From Rhizobium leguminosarum (lineage in GTDB: Bacteria; Pseudomonadota; Alphaproteobacteria; Rhizobiales; Rhizobiaceae), in contig NZ_LWBS01000327.1 of NCBI RefSeq assembly GCF_001652265.1, positions 124,001 through 188,000 of the forward strand: DNA of 64,000 bases, given 5' to 3'. The translations under genes and the position numbers were made by a program. Position 1 is the stretch's first letter. Every line of letters starts with the position of its first letter. Shown one piece after another: positions 31,536-43,141 of this stretch. Below the pieces are notes generated by a model. It had not been told where the DNA came from. It did not search any database and saw only the letters and a program-made list of their open reading frames with translations.

Positions 31536-32726
31536 GTGTTTGACGAACTGAACAGTCGGCCAGCCGACAGCCTGCTTGCTCTCATCAAGGCCTTCCAGGC
31601 CGACGATCGCCCTGGGAAAATCGACCTGGGGGTTGGGGTTTATCGTGACTCCATGGGACGCACGCCGGTGATGCGTGCCGTAAAGGCAGCGGAGCAGTTC
31701 CTCCTGGAGACCCAGGACAGCAAGAAATATCTTGGCCCGGAAGGTGACCTGCAATTCGTGCGCCTCCTGCAGCCCATCATCTTCGGAAAATCGCCAACGT
31801 TTGCTCAACGCCTTGTCGGCATTCAGACACCCGGTGGAAGCGGCGCCCTGCGTCTCGGTGCTGAGCTCATCCAAGCGGCAAATCCGTCGGCAAAGGTTCT
31901 GCTCGGGACGCCAAGCTGGCCAAATCATGCGCCAATCTTCAGCTCGGCACGCTTGCCGGTAGAGGAGTACGCTTTCGTTGACCTGATGTCGCAGCAGGTG
32001 AAATTCGAAAGCGTGGTCGCCGCCTTGTCTTCCGCTCGGGAAGGCGACGTCGTGCTGCTTCACGGTTGCTGCCACAACCCGACCGGCATCGATTTCACCA
32101 TGGAACAGTGGCGGCAGATTACCGAGATTCTCGTTGCGCATCGGCTGATACCGTTCATCGATCTCGCCTATCAGGGCCTCGGCGACGGCCTCGAACAGGA
32201 CGCCGCGCCAACGCGCATGATCCTCGAGGCGGTCGATGAGGCGCTGATCGCCTATTCCTGCGACAAGAATTTCGGTCTTTATCGCGAGCGTGTCGGCGCG
32301 CTCTATGTCATGACCCGCAATGAGGATGCCCTCAGGAAGGCCGAAAGTAACATTGCGGCACTTGCTCGAGTCAACTGGTCCATGCCGCCCGATCATGGAG
32401 CCGCAGTCGTCAGGACCATTCTCGAAAGCGAAGAGATGTCGGCCATGTGGCGCGCTGAGCTCGAAGAGATGTGCCTGCGCGTCAACGGCAATCGTGCAGC
32501 GCTGGCCGACGCCGCTCTCGATCTGGCCTTCATCAGCCGGCAACGCGGCCTGTTTTCCAATCTTTCCATGTCCAAAGAAACGGCTGCGGCCCTCCGGGCC
32601 AGGCACGGCATCTACATGGCGGATTCCGGGCGTATGAACCTCGCGGGCATGCAACCGGCCGACGCCGACGCCATCGTCGTGGCGCTCAGAGCCGAAGGCT
32701 GCCTGAAATCGTCGACGGTCGCCTGA
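31536..32726 (+). CDS. Aspartate/aromatic amino acid aminotransferase (class I, subgroup Ialpha)
   Basis: A 396-residue PLP enzyme of the AspC/TyrB type. Markers are the start (MFDELNSRPADSLLALIKAF), LGVGVYRDSMGRTPVM, LHGCCHNPTGIDFT, the PLP-binding lysine in SCDKNFGLYRERVGAL and the C-terminal GRMNLAG. These enzymes move amino groups from aromatic or acidic amino acids to 2-oxoglutarate. GTG 31536 has GAGG 7 bases upstream. It lies 27 bp from the thiamine-diphosphate enzyme and is divergent from the Lrp gene, which suggests aromatic amino acid breakdown. Confidence 0.88.
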   Translation: MFDELNSRPADSLLALIKAFQADDRPGKIDLGVGVYRDSMGRTPVMRAVKAAEQFLLETQDSKKYLGPEGDLQFVRLLQPIIFGKSPTFAQRLVGIQTPGGSGALRLGAELIQAANPSAKVLLGTPSWPNHAPIFSSARLPVEEYAFVDLMSQQVKFESVVAALSSAREGDVVLLHGCCHNPTGIDFTMEQWRQITEILVAHRLIPFIDLAYQGLGDGLEQDAAPTRMILEAVDEALIAYSCDKNFGLYRERVGALYVMTRNEDALRKAESNIAALARVNWSMPPDHGAAVVRTILESEEMSAMWRAELEEMCLRVNGNRAALADAALDLAFISRQRGLFSNLSMSKETAAALRARHGIYMADSGRMNLAGMQPADADAIVVALRAEGCLKSSTVA

Positions 32727-32753
32727 CCGAATTCAAGCCATTGGAGCCTCCGG

Positions 32754-34382
32754 ATGAGCAGGAAAGAAACGACCGGTCAGGCGATGACCCGTTCACTCGT
32801 CGCCCATGGGATTGACACCGTATTCGGCATCCCGGGCGCCCACATGTATGATTTTAACGATGCCCTCTACGGTGCCGGTGACAAAATTCGGTTCATTCAC
32901 ACCAGACACGAGCAGGGCGCCGGTTACATGGCCTATGGCTATGCCAAGTCCACCGGCCAGATCGGCGCCTATACCGTCGTTCCGGGCCCAGGCGTCCTCA
33001 ATTCCGGCGCGGCGCTCTGCACCGCTTACGGCGCCAATGCCCCGGTGCTGTGCATCACCGGCAACATCATGTCCCACCTGATCGGTCAAGGCAGAGGACA
33101 GTTGCACGAACTGCCGGATCAGCTCGCGACCATGCGCGGGATTACGAAAACGGCGGAGCGGATCAATCACCAGTCCGAAACCGGTCCTGTCACGGCCGAG
33201 GTCGTCGCCAAAATGCTTTCCGGCCGCCAGGGTCCGGGAGCGGTCGAAGCGCCATGGGACGTGTTCGGGCAATTCGGCCCAGAAACCGATCTGCCGGTCG
33301 GCACGAGAGCACCTCATCCGGCCGTCAACCCTGATCAGGTCGCTGCCGCGGCGGCACTGATATCAGGTGCCAGCAACCCGATGATCATGGTTGGTGGCGG
33401 CGCGGTGGATGCTGGAGCGGAAATCGCTGCTCTTGCGGAATTGCTGCAGTCGCCCGTCACGTCCCATCGCTCCGGCAAGGGCATCGTCGCCGACGACCAC
33501 CCCAACTACCTGAATTTCGTCGCGGCCTATGAATATTGGCGGAAGACGGACGTCCTGATCGGGATCGGCAGCCGGCTGGAATTGCAGTTCATGCGATGGA
33601 AGTGGCTTCCCAAGGATCTCAAGGTGATCCGCATCGATATCGATCCAACCGAGATGGTCCGTCTCAAGCCTGATGTCGGCATCGTCTCGGATGCCAAGGC
33701 CGGAACACAGGCCCTCGTTGATGCGCTTGCCGGGCTGGGCCGTGAAGATCGCACGCGCGAATTTGCCGAACGCAACGAAGAGGCAAGGTCTCGCTTCTCG
33801 GCAGTGCAGCCGCAGCTCGCCTATCTCGATGCCATTCGCCAAGCCCTGCCAAGAGACGGCTTCTTCGTCGAGGAAATCTGCCAGGTGGGCTTTACCGCCC
33901 GATTTGCATTCCCGGTCTATGCCCCTCGTCAGTACGTCACATGCGGTTATCAGGACAATCTGGGTTTCGGCTTCAACACCGCCTTGGGCGTGAAAGTCGC
34001 CAATCCCGACAAGGCGGTTATTTCTGTTTCCGGCGATGGCGGCTTCATGTTCGGGGTTCAGGAGCTTGCCACCGCCGTCCAGCATGAGATCAATGTCATC
34101 GCCATCGTCTTCAACAATTCGGCCTATGGCAACGTACTGCGTGACCAGAAGCAGGCATATAAAGGCCGTTACCTTGGCTCGGAGCTCACCAATCCGGACT
34201 TTGTCGCGCTTGGCGAGAGCTTCGGCATTCGAGCATTCAAGGTGACGAGCCCTGGCGAATTGAAAGACGCGATCGAGAAAGCCCTATCTCTCGACGAACC
34301 TGTTCTCATCGAGGTTCCCATCGAGAAGGGATCCGAGGCGAGCCCTTGGCCTTTCATTCATCCGGCTCCGCACACCGAATGA
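32754..34382 (+). CDS. Thiamine-diphosphate-dependent enzyme (acetolactate synthase / 2-oxoacid decarboxylase-like)
   Basis: A 542-residue protein with the three ThDP-enzyme domains. The catalytic Glu is in RHEQGAGYMAYGYAK (about residue 53). The middle domain includes PMIMVGGGAVDAGAE. The ThDP-Mg motif runs from GDGGFMFGVQEL to VFNNSAYGN. It has been named acetolactate synthase-like in many genomes. Placed after an aminotransferase and Lrp regulator, it more likely decarboxylates the 2-oxo acid made by the aminotransferase (for example phenylpyruvate or indolepyruvate); this is inference. There is no regulatory subunit gene of a true acetolactate synthase nearby. Confidence 0.85.
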   Translation: MSRKETTGQAMTRSLVAHGIDTVFGIPGAHMYDFNDALYGAGDKIRFIHTRHEQGAGYMAYGYAKSTGQIGAYTVVPGPGVLNSGAALCTAYGANAPVLCITGNIMSHLIGQGRGQLHELPDQLATMRGITKTAERINHQSETGPVTAEVVAKMLSGRQGPGAVEAPWDVFGQFGPETDLPVGTRAPHPAVNPDQVAAAAALISGASNPMIMVGGGAVDAGAEIAALAELLQSPVTSHRSGKGIVADDHPNYLNFVAAYEYWRKTDVLIGIGSRLELQFMRWKWLPKDLKVIRIDIDPTEMVRLKPDVGIVSDAKAGTQALVDALAGLGREDRTREFAERNEEARSRFSAVQPQLAYLDAIRQALPRDGFFVEEICQVGFTARFAFPVYAPRQYVTCGYQDNLGFGFNTALGVKVANPDKAVISVSGDGGFMFGVQELATAVQHEINVIAIVFNNSAYGNVLRDQKQAYKGRYLGSELTNPDFVALGESFGIRAFKVTSPGELKDAIEKALSLDEPVLIEVPIEKGSEASPWPFIHPAPHTE

Positions 34383-34397
34383 AAAGGCTCTAAAGCC

Positions 34398-36608
34398 TTA
34401 TGGCGACGGCCCTTGCAGAAAGATCGTCGACAGCGCCGGCAGCGTCAGTGACAGGGAGACGGGCCTGCCGTGGGCGGGTACGGGCTCAGTCGACACCGCG
34501 CCGTTGACCAGGCCCGAGCCGCCATATTCCCGCGCATCCGTCGTCATCCGCTCGATCCACACCCCGTCTCTCGGCACACCGATCCTGTAGCCGTAACGCG
34601 GCACCGGCGTGAAATTCGACATGACCAGGATCGACGAAGCGCGATCGGGTGCATAACGGAGCATGCCGAGCACGGAATTGACGGCGTCGTCGGCTGCCGC
34701 CCATTCGAAACCCTCGGGATGAAAGTCGCCGAACTGCAATGCCGGCTCGTCCCCGTAAAGGCCGTTCAGATCCTTCACCAGTCGCTGAATCCCCACATGC
34801 TGAGGCCGGTCCAGCACATCCCAGGTCACCGACCCGTCATGATTCCACTCGCCCGGCTGAGCGACTTCGCTGCCCATGAACAAGAGCTTCTTGCCCGGAT
34901 GACCCCACATGAAGGCGAGATAGCTGCGCAGATTGGCGAACTTCTGCCATTCGTCGCCTGGCATCTTCGTCAGCAGCGAGCCCTTTCCGTAGACGACCTC
35001 GTCATGTGAAATCGGCAGAATGAAGCGCTCGGAATAGGCATAGATCATGCCGAAGGTCATCGTGCCGTGGTGATAGCTCCGGTACACAGGATCCTTCTCG
35101 ATGTAGCTCAGGCTGTCATGCATCCAGCCCATGTTCCATTTGATGTCGAAGCCCAGCCCCCCCTGCTCCGGTGGCTTCGTCACGCCGGGCCAGGCCGTCG
35201 ATTCTTCGGCGATCGTCATCGCGTGCGGGCAGCGCTCGTGAATGATGCTGTTCAGGTGCTTGAAGAATTCGACCGCTTCCAGATTCTCGCGACCGCCATA
35301 GCGGTTGGGAATCCATTCGCCCTCGTTGCGGCTGTAGTCGCGGTAGAGCATCGAGGCAACGGCGTCGACCCGCAAACCGTCGATATGGTAGCGCTCCAGC
35401 CATTCCAGAGCGCTGGCGATCAGGAACCCTTTCACCTCTTTGCGGCCGAGATTGTAGATCAGCGTGTTCCAGTCGCGGTGAAAGCCTTCGCGCGGATCTT
35501 CGTGCTCGTAGAGCGCGCTGCCGTCGAAGCGGGCGAGTCCCCAGACGTCGGTGGGAAAATGGGCCGGCACCCAGTCAAGGATGACGCCGAGCCCGGCGCC
35601 ATGGCACCGGTCGATAAAATAGGCGAAATCCTCAGGCGTCCCATATCGCCCGGTCGGAGCGAACAGGCCGAGCGGCTGATAGCCCCAGGACCCGCCGAAC
35701 GGATGCTCCATGATCGGAAGCAGCTCGATATGGGTAAAGCCCATGTCGCTGAGATAGGGAACGAGCCGCTGGCTGAGTTCGACCCAGTCGAGCGACCTGT
35801 TGCCGTCCTTTTGATCGCGAAGCCAGGAGCCGGCGTGCACCTCATAGACGGAGAACGCGCCCTCCAGCCTGTCTTGCCGGGATCGGCCCTTCATCCAGCC
35901 GTCATCGGTCCATCGAAACGGCGTCGACGATGCGACGATGGACGCCGTGGACGGAGCGGCCTCGCTCGCCCTCGCCACCGGGTCGGCCTTCTGCGGCAGG
36001 CAGGTCCCCTGCGCGTCGACGATCTCGAACTTATATCTTTCGCCGGGTGCCAGCCGGGGAATAAACAGCTCCCAGACGCCCGCCGATTGTCTCAGCCGCA
36101 TCGGGTTTCGCCGCCCGTCCCAGGCGTTGAAGTCGCCGACAACCGAGACGCGGCGTGCATTCGGTGCCCACACGGCGAAACGAACGCCTGATATGCCGTC
36201 GATCGACATATCAACCGCGCCGAGCGTCCGGCTGAGACTATAGTGGGTACCCTCCGATATCAGATGGAGGTCGAGCTCTCCGAGCAGCAGACCGAAACTG
36301 TAGGGGTCCTCGGTGATCTGGACTGCATCCGGCCATGAGATCCGCAGCCGGTATCCCGTCCTCGATGCCGCCGCCGCCGCAAACAGGCCGGACGGATGGG
36401 CGACACTGAACGGCGTCACCACCCGGCCGCTCGTCGCCTCGATGAGATCGATCGCTTCGGCGCCAGGCAGGTATACCCGCACGATCGTCATGCCGCCGCT
36501 TTCGTGAGGACCGAGGATCGAAAAGGGATCGCCGTGGCGGCCCTCTATCAAGGCCCAGAGCGCATCCTGTCCAATGCCAGAGAGAAGTTCGGACCGTTCA
36601 ACATTCAT
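34398..36608 (-). CDS. glgB: 1,4-alpha-glucan branching enzyme
   Basis: A 736-residue GH13 enzyme. It has two N-terminal beta-sandwich regions ([13 protein letters not shown] and [25 protein letters not shown]) and a barrel with LDWVPAHFP, nucleophile block [17 protein letters not shown], acid/base block [12 protein letters not shown] and third carboxylate in [12 protein letters not shown]. It adds alpha-1,6 branches to alpha-glucan. ATG 36608 overlaps the treS stop codon (ATGA). It is last in glgE-treS-glgB. No glgA or glgC is in this window, so this copy belongs with the GlgE pathway and not the ADP-glucose route. Confidence 0.95.
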   Translation of the reverse strand: MNVERSELLSGIGQDALWALIEGRHGDPFSILGPHESGGMTIVRVYLPGAEAIDLIEATSGRVVTPFSVAHPSGLFAAAAASRTGYRLRISWPDAVQITEDPYSFGLLLGELDLHLISEGTHYSLSRTLGAVDMSIDGISGVRFAVWAPNARRVSVVGDFNAWDGRRNPMRLRQSAGVWELFIPRLAPGERYKFEIVDAQGTCLPQKADPVARASEAAPSTASIVASSTPFRWTDDGWMKGRSRQDRLEGAFSVYEVHAGSWLRDQKDGNRSLDWVELSQRLVPYLSDMGFTHIELLPIMEHPFGGSWGYQPLGLFAPTGRYGTPEDFAYFIDRCHGAGLGVILDWVPAHFPTDVWGLARFDGSALYEHEDPREGFHRDWNTLIYNLGRKEVKGFLIASALEWLERYHIDGLRVDAVASMLYRDYSRNEGEWIPNRYGGRENLEAVEFFKHLNSIIHERCPHAMTIAEESTAWPGVTKPPEQGGLGFDIKWNMGWMHDSLSYIEKDPVYRSYHHGTMTFGMIYAYSERFILPISHDEVVYGKGSLLTKMPGDEWQKFANLRSYLAFMWGHPGKKLLFMGSEVAQPGEWNHDGSVTWDVLDRPQHVGIQRLVKDLNGLYGDEPALQFGDFHPEGFEWAAADDAVNSVLGMLRYAPDRASSILVMSNFTPVPRYGYRIGVPRDGVWIERMTTDAREYGGSGLVNGAVSTEPVPAHGRPVSLSLTLPALSTIFLQGPSP

Positions 36609-39600
36609 GCCGTGACCCCCGCCAGACGCGATACGATTTCGGTAAAGCCGGATAGCGGGATCGGAAGCCATTTCGGCCTGTTGCGGGCTTCATAGGCGAT
36701 CTCGTAGGCGGCCTTTTCGAGAAGAAAGGCATCGAGAACCCTCCGTCTTTGTTCCGGTGGCATGTCAAGCTCCTTCGATACGGCGACCGCCTGCGAATAG
36801 GCATCGAGAAAGGCCTCCTCGGCATGGCGCCCGAAGCGGGCGATCGCCTCGCGCCGGACTTCGTTCTCATGTTCGATCACCGCGTCGTTATCGAGCTGGG
36901 CGGTGGCCACGAGGTAGCTCAGCGATCTCAAAAGCCCGGCGACATCGCGAAGCGGATTCGTCTTGGCGCGGCGCTCGGTCAGGTTTTTCGCAGGCTCGCC
37001 CTCGAAGTCGATGATGACCGCATCGCCTTCGCTGACGAGGATCTGGCCAAGATGGAAATCGCCATGCGTGCGCGTGATCAGCGTATGGCGAACGCTCTCC
37101 GCCAGCGTCGCGGCGAGCTCGACGAGTTCGGAGCGGCGCTCGAGAAGCGGTGCTGCAAGCAGGTCGATCGCGGGATCGGCATTCTCCGCGCGTTCGTCAA
37201 GCTTCGACAGGGCATAGGCGACCTCGCCGGCAACAGCCTTCTTCATCGCTTCGACCTCACTGTTGCCTGACACCACCGGACTGAAGGCCTCGTCGCTGGT
37301 TTCCCCGGCAAGCACCACATGCAGTTCGCCGAGTCTGAGGCCGACCATCGCGACGAAGCTGATCAGCGGCTGGAAGACGTCGTCGCCCGGTTGCACGGCA
37401 GGGTCATTCAGCACGAGTTCGTCTGCCCCGCGTCGGAGATTGTTCAACATCCAGTTCCAGGCGTCGCCCTGGTTGCGGATCGCGCCCTGGACGATGATCA
37501 AGGTCGAACGGCGTCCGCCGGAATCGGTATGCGCGACCTCGCCGAGCAACGGGGCAGTGTGTTCATAGCCGGCGCGGGTGAGAAAGCGCGTCATCTCGAC
37601 CTCCGGGTGAATTCCCGGAAAGATGTGCCTGATCAGTTTGATCATCGCGACGTCGCCGACAATCAGCGAGCTGTTGGACTGCTCGGCCGAAAGCCAATGG
37701 ACCGCAAGATCGTCGGTGACGGCGAGGCGGTCGAGCCGCTCCGTGCCGAGAAATTCGAGGGTGCCGGTGCGGCCGGTGATGCGCGAGCGGTCGGCAAGCC
37801 CGCGCAGGATGCCGCGCGCCATCGCCTCCACGGCAAATCCGTCCGTCAGGAAGCCGACGCGCCGGCCCTGGCGAACCCGTGCGAGCGCCAGTTGCTGGGT
37901 CAGCGCGGATGGCTGCGCATCGTCCCAGGCGACTGCCAGCGGCAGCTGGTAGGATTCGCTGTGGTTCGGCAGCACGGCTTCCAATTCGCCGAGAACGATA
38001 CCGTCGGCAAAGGGGATGGGCGTTGCGGAGATCAGGCGTGCTGCCTGAAGCGCCTGATCCTTTGCCCCGAACCAGCGCCGCTTCGCGAGGTAGGCAGGCA
38101 GGATTTCGGTGCTGAGGACGCGCGCATGCGCGGGTTCATCGACAAGATCGAGCAGGCCGCGGCGGATGACCATGGTCACCAGATCGGGAAGCTGTTCGGG
38201 GGGTGCCGTGCGCCATGCCGGCGGATCGGCATCGGCCGCCAGCTGGAACCAGAAGAAGCCGTAAGGCGGCAATGTCAGGAGATAGGTCAGCTGGCCGATC
38301 GGTGGGAAGGGCGACATGCCGGTCAATTCGATCGGCACGCGACCCTCGAAACTCGACAGGTCGAGTTCGACGGCCTGGGGCAGCCGCGAGAGGTTTGCGA
38401 CACACATTAAGGTCTCGCCGTCATATTCCCGGAGATAAGCGAGGATCTTGCGATTCTCCGGCGAGAGGAACCGCAGCGAACCGCGCCCGAAGGCCGGATG
38501 CCTGCCGCGCAGCGCCAGCATCTTGCGCGTCCAGTTGAGCAGCGAATGGGCATCCGTGCTCTGCGCCTCGACGTTGACGGCCTCGAAACCATAAAGCGGG
38601 TCGGCAATCAACGGCAGGACGAGGCGCGCCGGGTCGGTCCTGGAGAAACCGCCATTGCGGTCCGGAGACCATTGCATCGGCGTCCTCACCCCATCCCGGT
38701 CGCCGAGATAGATGTTGTCGCCCATGCCGATCTCGTCGCCATAATAGATCACCGGCGTTCCGGGCATCGAGAGAAGAAGCGCGTTCATCAGCTCGATCCG
38801 CCGGCGGTCGCGCTCCATCAGCGGCGCCAAGCGCCGCCTTATGCCGAGATTGATGCGGGCACGTTTGTCGGATGCATAGGTCTCCCATAGATAGTCCCGC
38901 TCAGCGTCGGTCACCATTTCGAGCGTCAGCTCGTCGTGGTTGCGAAGGAAGATCGCCCATTGGCAGTTGTCGGGAATCTCCGGCGTCTGGCGCAGGATAT
39001 CGGTGATCGGAAACCGGTCCTCCTTGGCGATCGCCATATACATGCGCGGCATCAGCGGGAAGTGGAAGGCCATGTGGCATTCATCGCCCTCTCCGAAATA
39101 TTCGCGCGTGTCCTCCGGCCATTGATTGGCCTCGGCAAGCAGCATCACGCCGGGATGGGTGGCATCGAGCGCGGCGCGTATGCGTTTGAGGATGGCGTGG
39201 GTTTCCGGCAGGTTTTCGTTGATCGTCGCCTCGCGCTCGACGAGGTAGGGGATCGCGTCGAGACGAAAACCGTCGATGCCGGTTTCCAGCCAGAAGCGCA
39301 TCACCCTCAGCAATTCCTCCATGACAAGCGGGCTGTCGAAATTGAGGTCGGGTTGATGGGAATAGAAGCGGTGCCAGTAATAGGCGCCGGCGACCGCGTC
39401 CCATGTCCAGTTGGACTTTTCCGTATCGATGAAAATGATGCGCGTTTCCGGAAATTTTTGATCGGTATCCGACCAGACGTAGAAGTCGCGCTCCGGCGAT
39501 CCTGCCGGCGCCTGGCGGGCGCGCTGGAACCAGGGATGCTGATCGGAGGTGTGGTTGATGACGAGCTCGATGATGACGCGGATATTGCGCTGGTGGGCAG

Positions 39601-39886
39601 CGTCGACGAAAGCCCGGAAATCCTCCACCGTTCCGTAATCGGCGCTGACACTGCCATAGTCGGCGATGTCGTAGCCGTCGTCGCGGCGCGGAGAGGGAAA
39701 GAAAGGCAAGAGCCAGATGGCGTTGACGCCGAGGGCTGCGATGTGATCGAGCTTCTGGTGCAGGCCGGCGAAATCACCGACCCCGTCGCCATTGGCATCG
39801 TAGAACGACTTGATGTGCAGCTGGTAGATGATCGCATCCTTGTACCAGAGCGGCTGCGGCGCGCTATCTGCATTCATCGTGTCCAT
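36605..39886 (-). CDS. treS: Trehalose synthase / maltokinase fusion
   Basis: A 1093-residue fusion. Residues 1 to about 545 are TreS (GH13), which interconverts trehalose and maltose: nucleophile block [20 protein letters not shown], acid/base block [17 protein letters not shown], third carboxylate block [13 protein letters not shown]. Residues about 580-1093 are maltokinase (Pep2/Mak), which makes maltose 1-phosphate with [15 protein letters not shown] and [11 protein letters not shown] are the kinase active-site blocks. Maltose can thus pass from one active site to the next. GGGAGG lies before ATG 39886. The gene starts right after the glgE stop codon and overlaps glgB. Confidence 0.95.
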   Translation of the reverse strand: MDTMNADSAPQPLWYKDAIIYQLHIKSFYDANGDGVGDFAGLHQKLDHIAALGVNAIWLLPFFPSPRRDDGYDIADYGSVSADYGTVEDFRAFVDAAHQRNIRVIIELVINHTSDQHPWFQRARQAPAGSPERDFYVWSDTDQKFPETRIIFIDTEKSNWTWDAVAGAYYWHRFYSHQPDLNFDSPLVMEELLRVMRFWLETGIDGFRLDAIPYLVEREATINENLPETHAILKRIRAALDATHPGVMLLAEANQWPEDTREYFGEGDECHMAFHFPLMPRMYMAIAKEDRFPITDILRQTPEIPDNCQWAIFLRNHDELTLEMVTDAERDYLWETYASDKRARINLGIRRRLAPLMERDRRRIELMNALLLSMPGTPVIYYGDEIGMGDNIYLGDRDGVRTPMQWSPDRNGGFSRTDPARLVLPLIADPLYGFEAVNVEAQSTDAHSLLNWTRKMLALRGRHPAFGRGSLRFLSPENRKILAYLREYDGETLMCVANLSRLPQAVELDLSSFEGRVPIELTGMSPFPPIGQLTYLLTLPPYGFFWFQLAADADPPAWRTAPPEQLPDLVTMVIRRGLLDLVDEPAHARVLSTEILPAYLAKRRWFGAKDQALQAARLISATPIPFADGIVLGELEAVLPNHSESYQLPLAVAWDDAQPSALTQQLALARVRQGRRVGFLTDGFAVEAMARGILRGLADRSRITGRTGTLEFLGTERLDRLAVTDDLAVHWLSAEQSNSSLIVGDVAMIKLIRHIFPGIHPEVEMTRFLTRAGYEHTAPLLGEVAHTDSGGRRSTLIIVQGAIRNQGDAWNWMLNNLRRGADELVLNDPAVQPGDDVFQPLISFVAMVGLRLGELHVVLAGETSDEAFSPVVSGNSEVEAMKKAVAGEVAYALSKLDERAENADPAIDLLAAPLLERRSELVELAATLAESVRHTLITRTHGDFHLGQILVSEGDAVIIDFEGEPAKNLTERRAKTNPLRDVAGLLRSLSYLVATAQLDNDAVIEHENEVRREAIARFGRHAEEAFLDAYSQAVAVSKELDMPPEQRRRVLDAFLLEKAAYEIAYEARNRPKWLPIPLSGFTEIVSRLAGVTA

Positions 39887-42800
39887 TCATGCCTCCCTTG
39901 AGCGAATACGCCAGATCGCATAGGGCAGGACCTCAGGATTGAGACCGATGCTCTGCCATTTGCCGGTCCACTTGAAACGATGCCCGCCGATCAGATCATC
40001 AGCATCCAGCGTGCCGCCGTCGCCCAGCGACCACTGCCAGAGCGGCAGCTCGACGTCGCTTTGCTGGAAATTATGGGGATCAAGGCTGATGGCGATCAGC
40101 AGGACGTTGTCGCGGGCACGGCTTGCCTTTTCGAAAAACAGGATATTGTCATTTCGCGCATTCAGCAGCGTCAGCCCGAGATGCGAATGCAGCGCGGTGT
40201 TTTCGTTCCGGATACGGTTGAGCGTCCTGATTTCGGCGATGATATTGCCCGGCCGGTCATGGTCCCAGGCGCGGATTTCGTATTTCTCGCTGTCGGCATA
40301 TTCCTTGCGCTTGGCATCGGGACGCCCCTCGCAAAGTTCGAAACCGTTATAGACGCCCCACAATCCCGAAAGGGTGGCGGCCAGTGCTGCCCGGATCAGG
40401 AAGGCCGGGCGCGGCGCGTTCTGCAGGAAATCCGGATTGATATCATGCGTGTTGACGAAGAAATGCGGGCGGAAGAATTCCTTCGGCGCCGTCTCCGTCA
40501 GCTCCCGCATATATTGCTCGAGCTCCCACTTGGCATTGCGCCATGTGAAGTAGGTGTAGGACTGGGAAAAGCCGATCTTTGCCAGCCGGTACATGACCTT
40601 CGGCTTGGTGAAGGCTTCCGACAGAAAGACGACATCGGGATGACGGGCCCTGATATCGCCGATCAGCCATTCCCAGAACGGAAAGGGTTTTGTGTGCGGA
40701 TTGTCGACGCGAAACAGCTTGACGCCCTGGTCCACCCAAAGCTGGACGACGTCCCGGAGTTCCACCCACAGCGAAGGCAGCGCATCTCTGGTGTAGAAAT
40801 CGACGTTGACGATGTCCTCGTATTTCTTCGGCGGGTTTTCGGCATATTTGATCGTCCCGTCGGGACGCCAGTCGAACCAGCCGGGATGCTCCTTCAGCCA
40901 GGGGTGATCCGGCGACGCCTGGATTGCGAGGTCGAGAGCAATCTCCAGGCCATGGCGGCCGGCCTCCTCGACCAGCCGGCGGAAATCCTCGAACTCGCCG
41001 AGCTCGGGATGGATAGCATCATGGCCGCCGTCCTCGGAGCCGATGGCATAGGGACTTCCGGGGTCGCCCGGCCCCGCTTTCAGGCTGTTGTTGCGGCCTT
41101 TCCGGTTGGTCGAGCCGATCGGATGAATCGGCGGGAAATAGAGCACGTCGAAGCCCATGTCACGGATGGCGGACAATCTCGGGATGACGTCGTCGAAGGT
41201 GCCGTGCCGGTCCGGATCGCCGCTCTGCGAGCGCGGGAAGATCTGGTACCAGCTGGCAAAGGCAGCCTCCTTGCGTTCGGCATCGATGGCGCTTGCCGTC
41301 GAGCGAAGCCGAAACGGCCGCCTGTCCGCCTTGTTCATCAATTCCGATGTTCCGGCATCGAGCAGGATTGCCGTGCGCTCGGCATCGGACGCTCTTTCAA
41401 GACTGCTGACGAGGGCCTTCAAGTCGGCGCCGAGCGCGGCACCTGCATGCGTCTCAGCGGAACGAACCAGGTTCAACCCCTCCTGGAGTTCGAGCTTCAG
41501 GTCCAGCCTGGCATCGTTCTTCTTCGTCAGTTCGTAGCGGAAGATCGCAAACGGGTTCTTCCATGCCTCGACGGCAAACTCATAACGTCCAATGCGCTCC
41601 AGCAGGAATTCGGCGCGCCAGCGGTCGTTTTCGACCAATTGCATCTCCGTCTCGTTCCAATCCGCCGCGTCGAGCGGCCGCCAGAGCAGGACCGCGGCGA
41701 TCGGGTCGTGGCCGTCGGCGAATATATCCGCCTCGACGGTGAGGATGTCGCCGACCACCCGCTTGACGGGAAAGCGCCCGTCATCGATCCGCGGCGTGAT
41801 GTTTTCGATGGCTAGCCGCGGTGATGCTATCGCCTGCGCGACGTCGAGGATCGGCCGGGATGTGATCGGTGCCGGCGCCTTGCCTTCGACCACCAGGGTT
41901 TCCCCTGCCCGCAGCCGCAGAGCCGTGCCGTCGGCTGCGGCGGGAAGAAAACCGGCGGCCGCTTCGCGCAGTGCGGTCACCGGAGCGGGCGCACTTTTCC
42001 GAAGGTCCCTGTTGAGCAGGATGAACCGCACATTCTCAGTGCTACGAAGGTCTTCCATCTCAGCCTGCAGCAGCGCTGAGACCGGTCCGTTGGCGTTGCG
42101 GATGAGCCGAAGCGATGAGGTCGGCGCATGGGGTTTCTTGCCGATCTCGGCGTTCGCAAGGCGAATTTCGGAGGAGATATCGAAAGCAAGATCATGGCGC
42201 AGCCCCCGCAAGCCGGCTCCATTCCCATGGGTCGGATCGAGCGGCGCGGCGGCTCCATATTCGAAGCCCATCGGAACCATCAGGCCGCCGCCGAGCGAGG
42301 CGGCAAGGCGCAGCGCCCTGACGGCGCGCCGTTCGAGGATTTCGCGGCTCTCGGTTCCGTGCGCGATCCGCCTGGCGAATGGCGGCTCCGGAAAAGCGAT
42401 CTGCCAGCCGAGCGGCTTCTGGACGCGGTGTTCTTCGACGAACCATCTCTCGTCGAAATCCCACCAGGCCATCGATGAAAAACATCCATCGAAGCCCGTA
42501 TTCTTGACCGCGCTCCTCACTCCAAAATCAGTGCCTGGCGTCCAGGCGAAGAATTGCGCGTCCGCCTTCTCGCGCACCGCAGACATCAACGATTTGAACG
42601 CCGCCGGTGCAATGCGATCAATCCCGAGCGCTCGGTAGCCGGAGAGGCCGAGACCGGCCAGCCCCCGCAGCCGTTCGGTCCATTCTTCCAGCAGCCGGGA
42701 TTGAGCCTCCGCTTCCATCGCGGTCATTGGTTCTGCCGGATCCAATGGTGAGCGCCTCGGATCGACAGGATGAAAGCCCGACTCGGGATCCCGGGCCTTG

Positions 42801-43111
42801 CCGTCGAGCATCAGGTCCATCATCAAGGCAACGCCGCTCTTGCGAGCAGCCTCCGTCAGGCGCGCCACCCCATCCTCGACTGCACTTCCCAGCGACAGCT
42901 GAGGATCGAGGCGGTCCAGGTCGTGGGAGGCAAAGACGCTGCGCTCCCCGCCCCGGTCGAAGAGAGGCGCCGTCAGCACACGGTCGAAACCGGTATCCGC
43001 CGCATGGTCGAAAACCTCGCGCCACGCATCGATACCCTGAAGAAGGAGTGGATTGACATAATAGATCCGGGGTGGGGTGCTCAACACACCCTGGTTTGGA
43101 GAGAATGACAT
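39887..43111 (-). CDS. glgE: Alpha-1,4-glucan:maltose-1-phosphate maltosyltransferase with extra N-terminal domain
   Basis: About 1074 residues from ATG 43111. The C-terminal 650 residues are GlgE (GH13_3): a beta-sandwich start (DDGRFPVKRVVGDILTVEADIFADGHD), then FPRSQSGDPDRHGTFDD, nucleophile block VKLFRVDNPHTKPFPFWEWL, acid/base block FLSEAFTKPK and VNTHDINPDFLQ. It extends alpha-glucan from maltose 1-phosphate. The N-terminal 400 residues look like a decayed second GH13 barrel lacking the catalytic carboxylates (GYRALGIDRIAP in place of GFRxDAxxxLP). The frame is open to 43669, but the EcfG-like promoter at 43142-43166 favours 43111. It is first in glgE-treS-glgB. Confidence 0.93.
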   Translation of the reverse strand: MSFSPNQGVLSTPPRIYYVNPLLLQGIDAWREVFDHAADTGFDRVLTAPLFDRGGERSVFASHDLDRLDPQLSLGSAVEDGVARLTEAARKSGVALMMDLMLDGKARDPESGFHPVDPRRSPLDPAEPMTAMEAEAQSRLLEEWTERLRGLAGLGLSGYRALGIDRIAPAAFKSLMSAVREKADAQFFAWTPGTDFGVRSAVKNTGFDGCFSSMAWWDFDERWFVEEHRVQKPLGWQIAFPEPPFARRIAHGTESREILERRAVRALRLAASLGGGLMVPMGFEYGAAAPLDPTHGNGAGLRGLRHDLAFDISSEIRLANAEIGKKPHAPTSSLRLIRNANGPVSALLQAEMEDLRSTENVRFILLNRDLRKSAPAPVTALREAAAGFLPAAADGTALRLRAGETLVVEGKAPAPITSRPILDVAQAIASPRLAIENITPRIDDGRFPVKRVVGDILTVEADIFADGHDPIAAVLLWRPLDAADWNETEMQLVENDRWRAEFLLERIGRYEFAVEAWKNPFAIFRYELTKKNDARLDLKLELQEGLNLVRSAETHAGAALGADLKALVSSLERASDAERTAILLDAGTSELMNKADRRPFRLRSTASAIDAERKEAAFASWYQIFPRSQSGDPDRHGTFDDVIPRLSAIRDMGFDVLYFPPIHPIGSTNRKGRNNSLKAGPGDPGSPYAIGSEDGGHDAIHPELGEFEDFRRLVEEAGRHGLEIALDLAIQASPDHPWLKEHPGWFDWRPDGTIKYAENPPKKYEDIVNVDFYTRDALPSLWVELRDVVQLWVDQGVKLFRVDNPHTKPFPFWEWLIGDIRARHPDVVFLSEAFTKPKVMYRLAKIGFSQSYTYFTWRNAKWELEQYMRELTETAPKEFFRPHFFVNTHDINPDFLQNAPRPAFLIRAALAATLSGLWGVYNGFELCEGRPDAKRKEYADSEKYEIRAWDHDRPGNIIAEIRTLNRIRNENTALHSHLGLTLLNARNDNILFFEKASRARDNVLLIAISLDPHNFQQSDVELPLWQWSLGDGGTLDADDLIGGHRFKWTGKWQSIGLNPEVLPYAIWRIRSREA

Positions 43112-43141
43112 CGGCCGCCGCTCGAGTTTGGTTTGAAGGCA

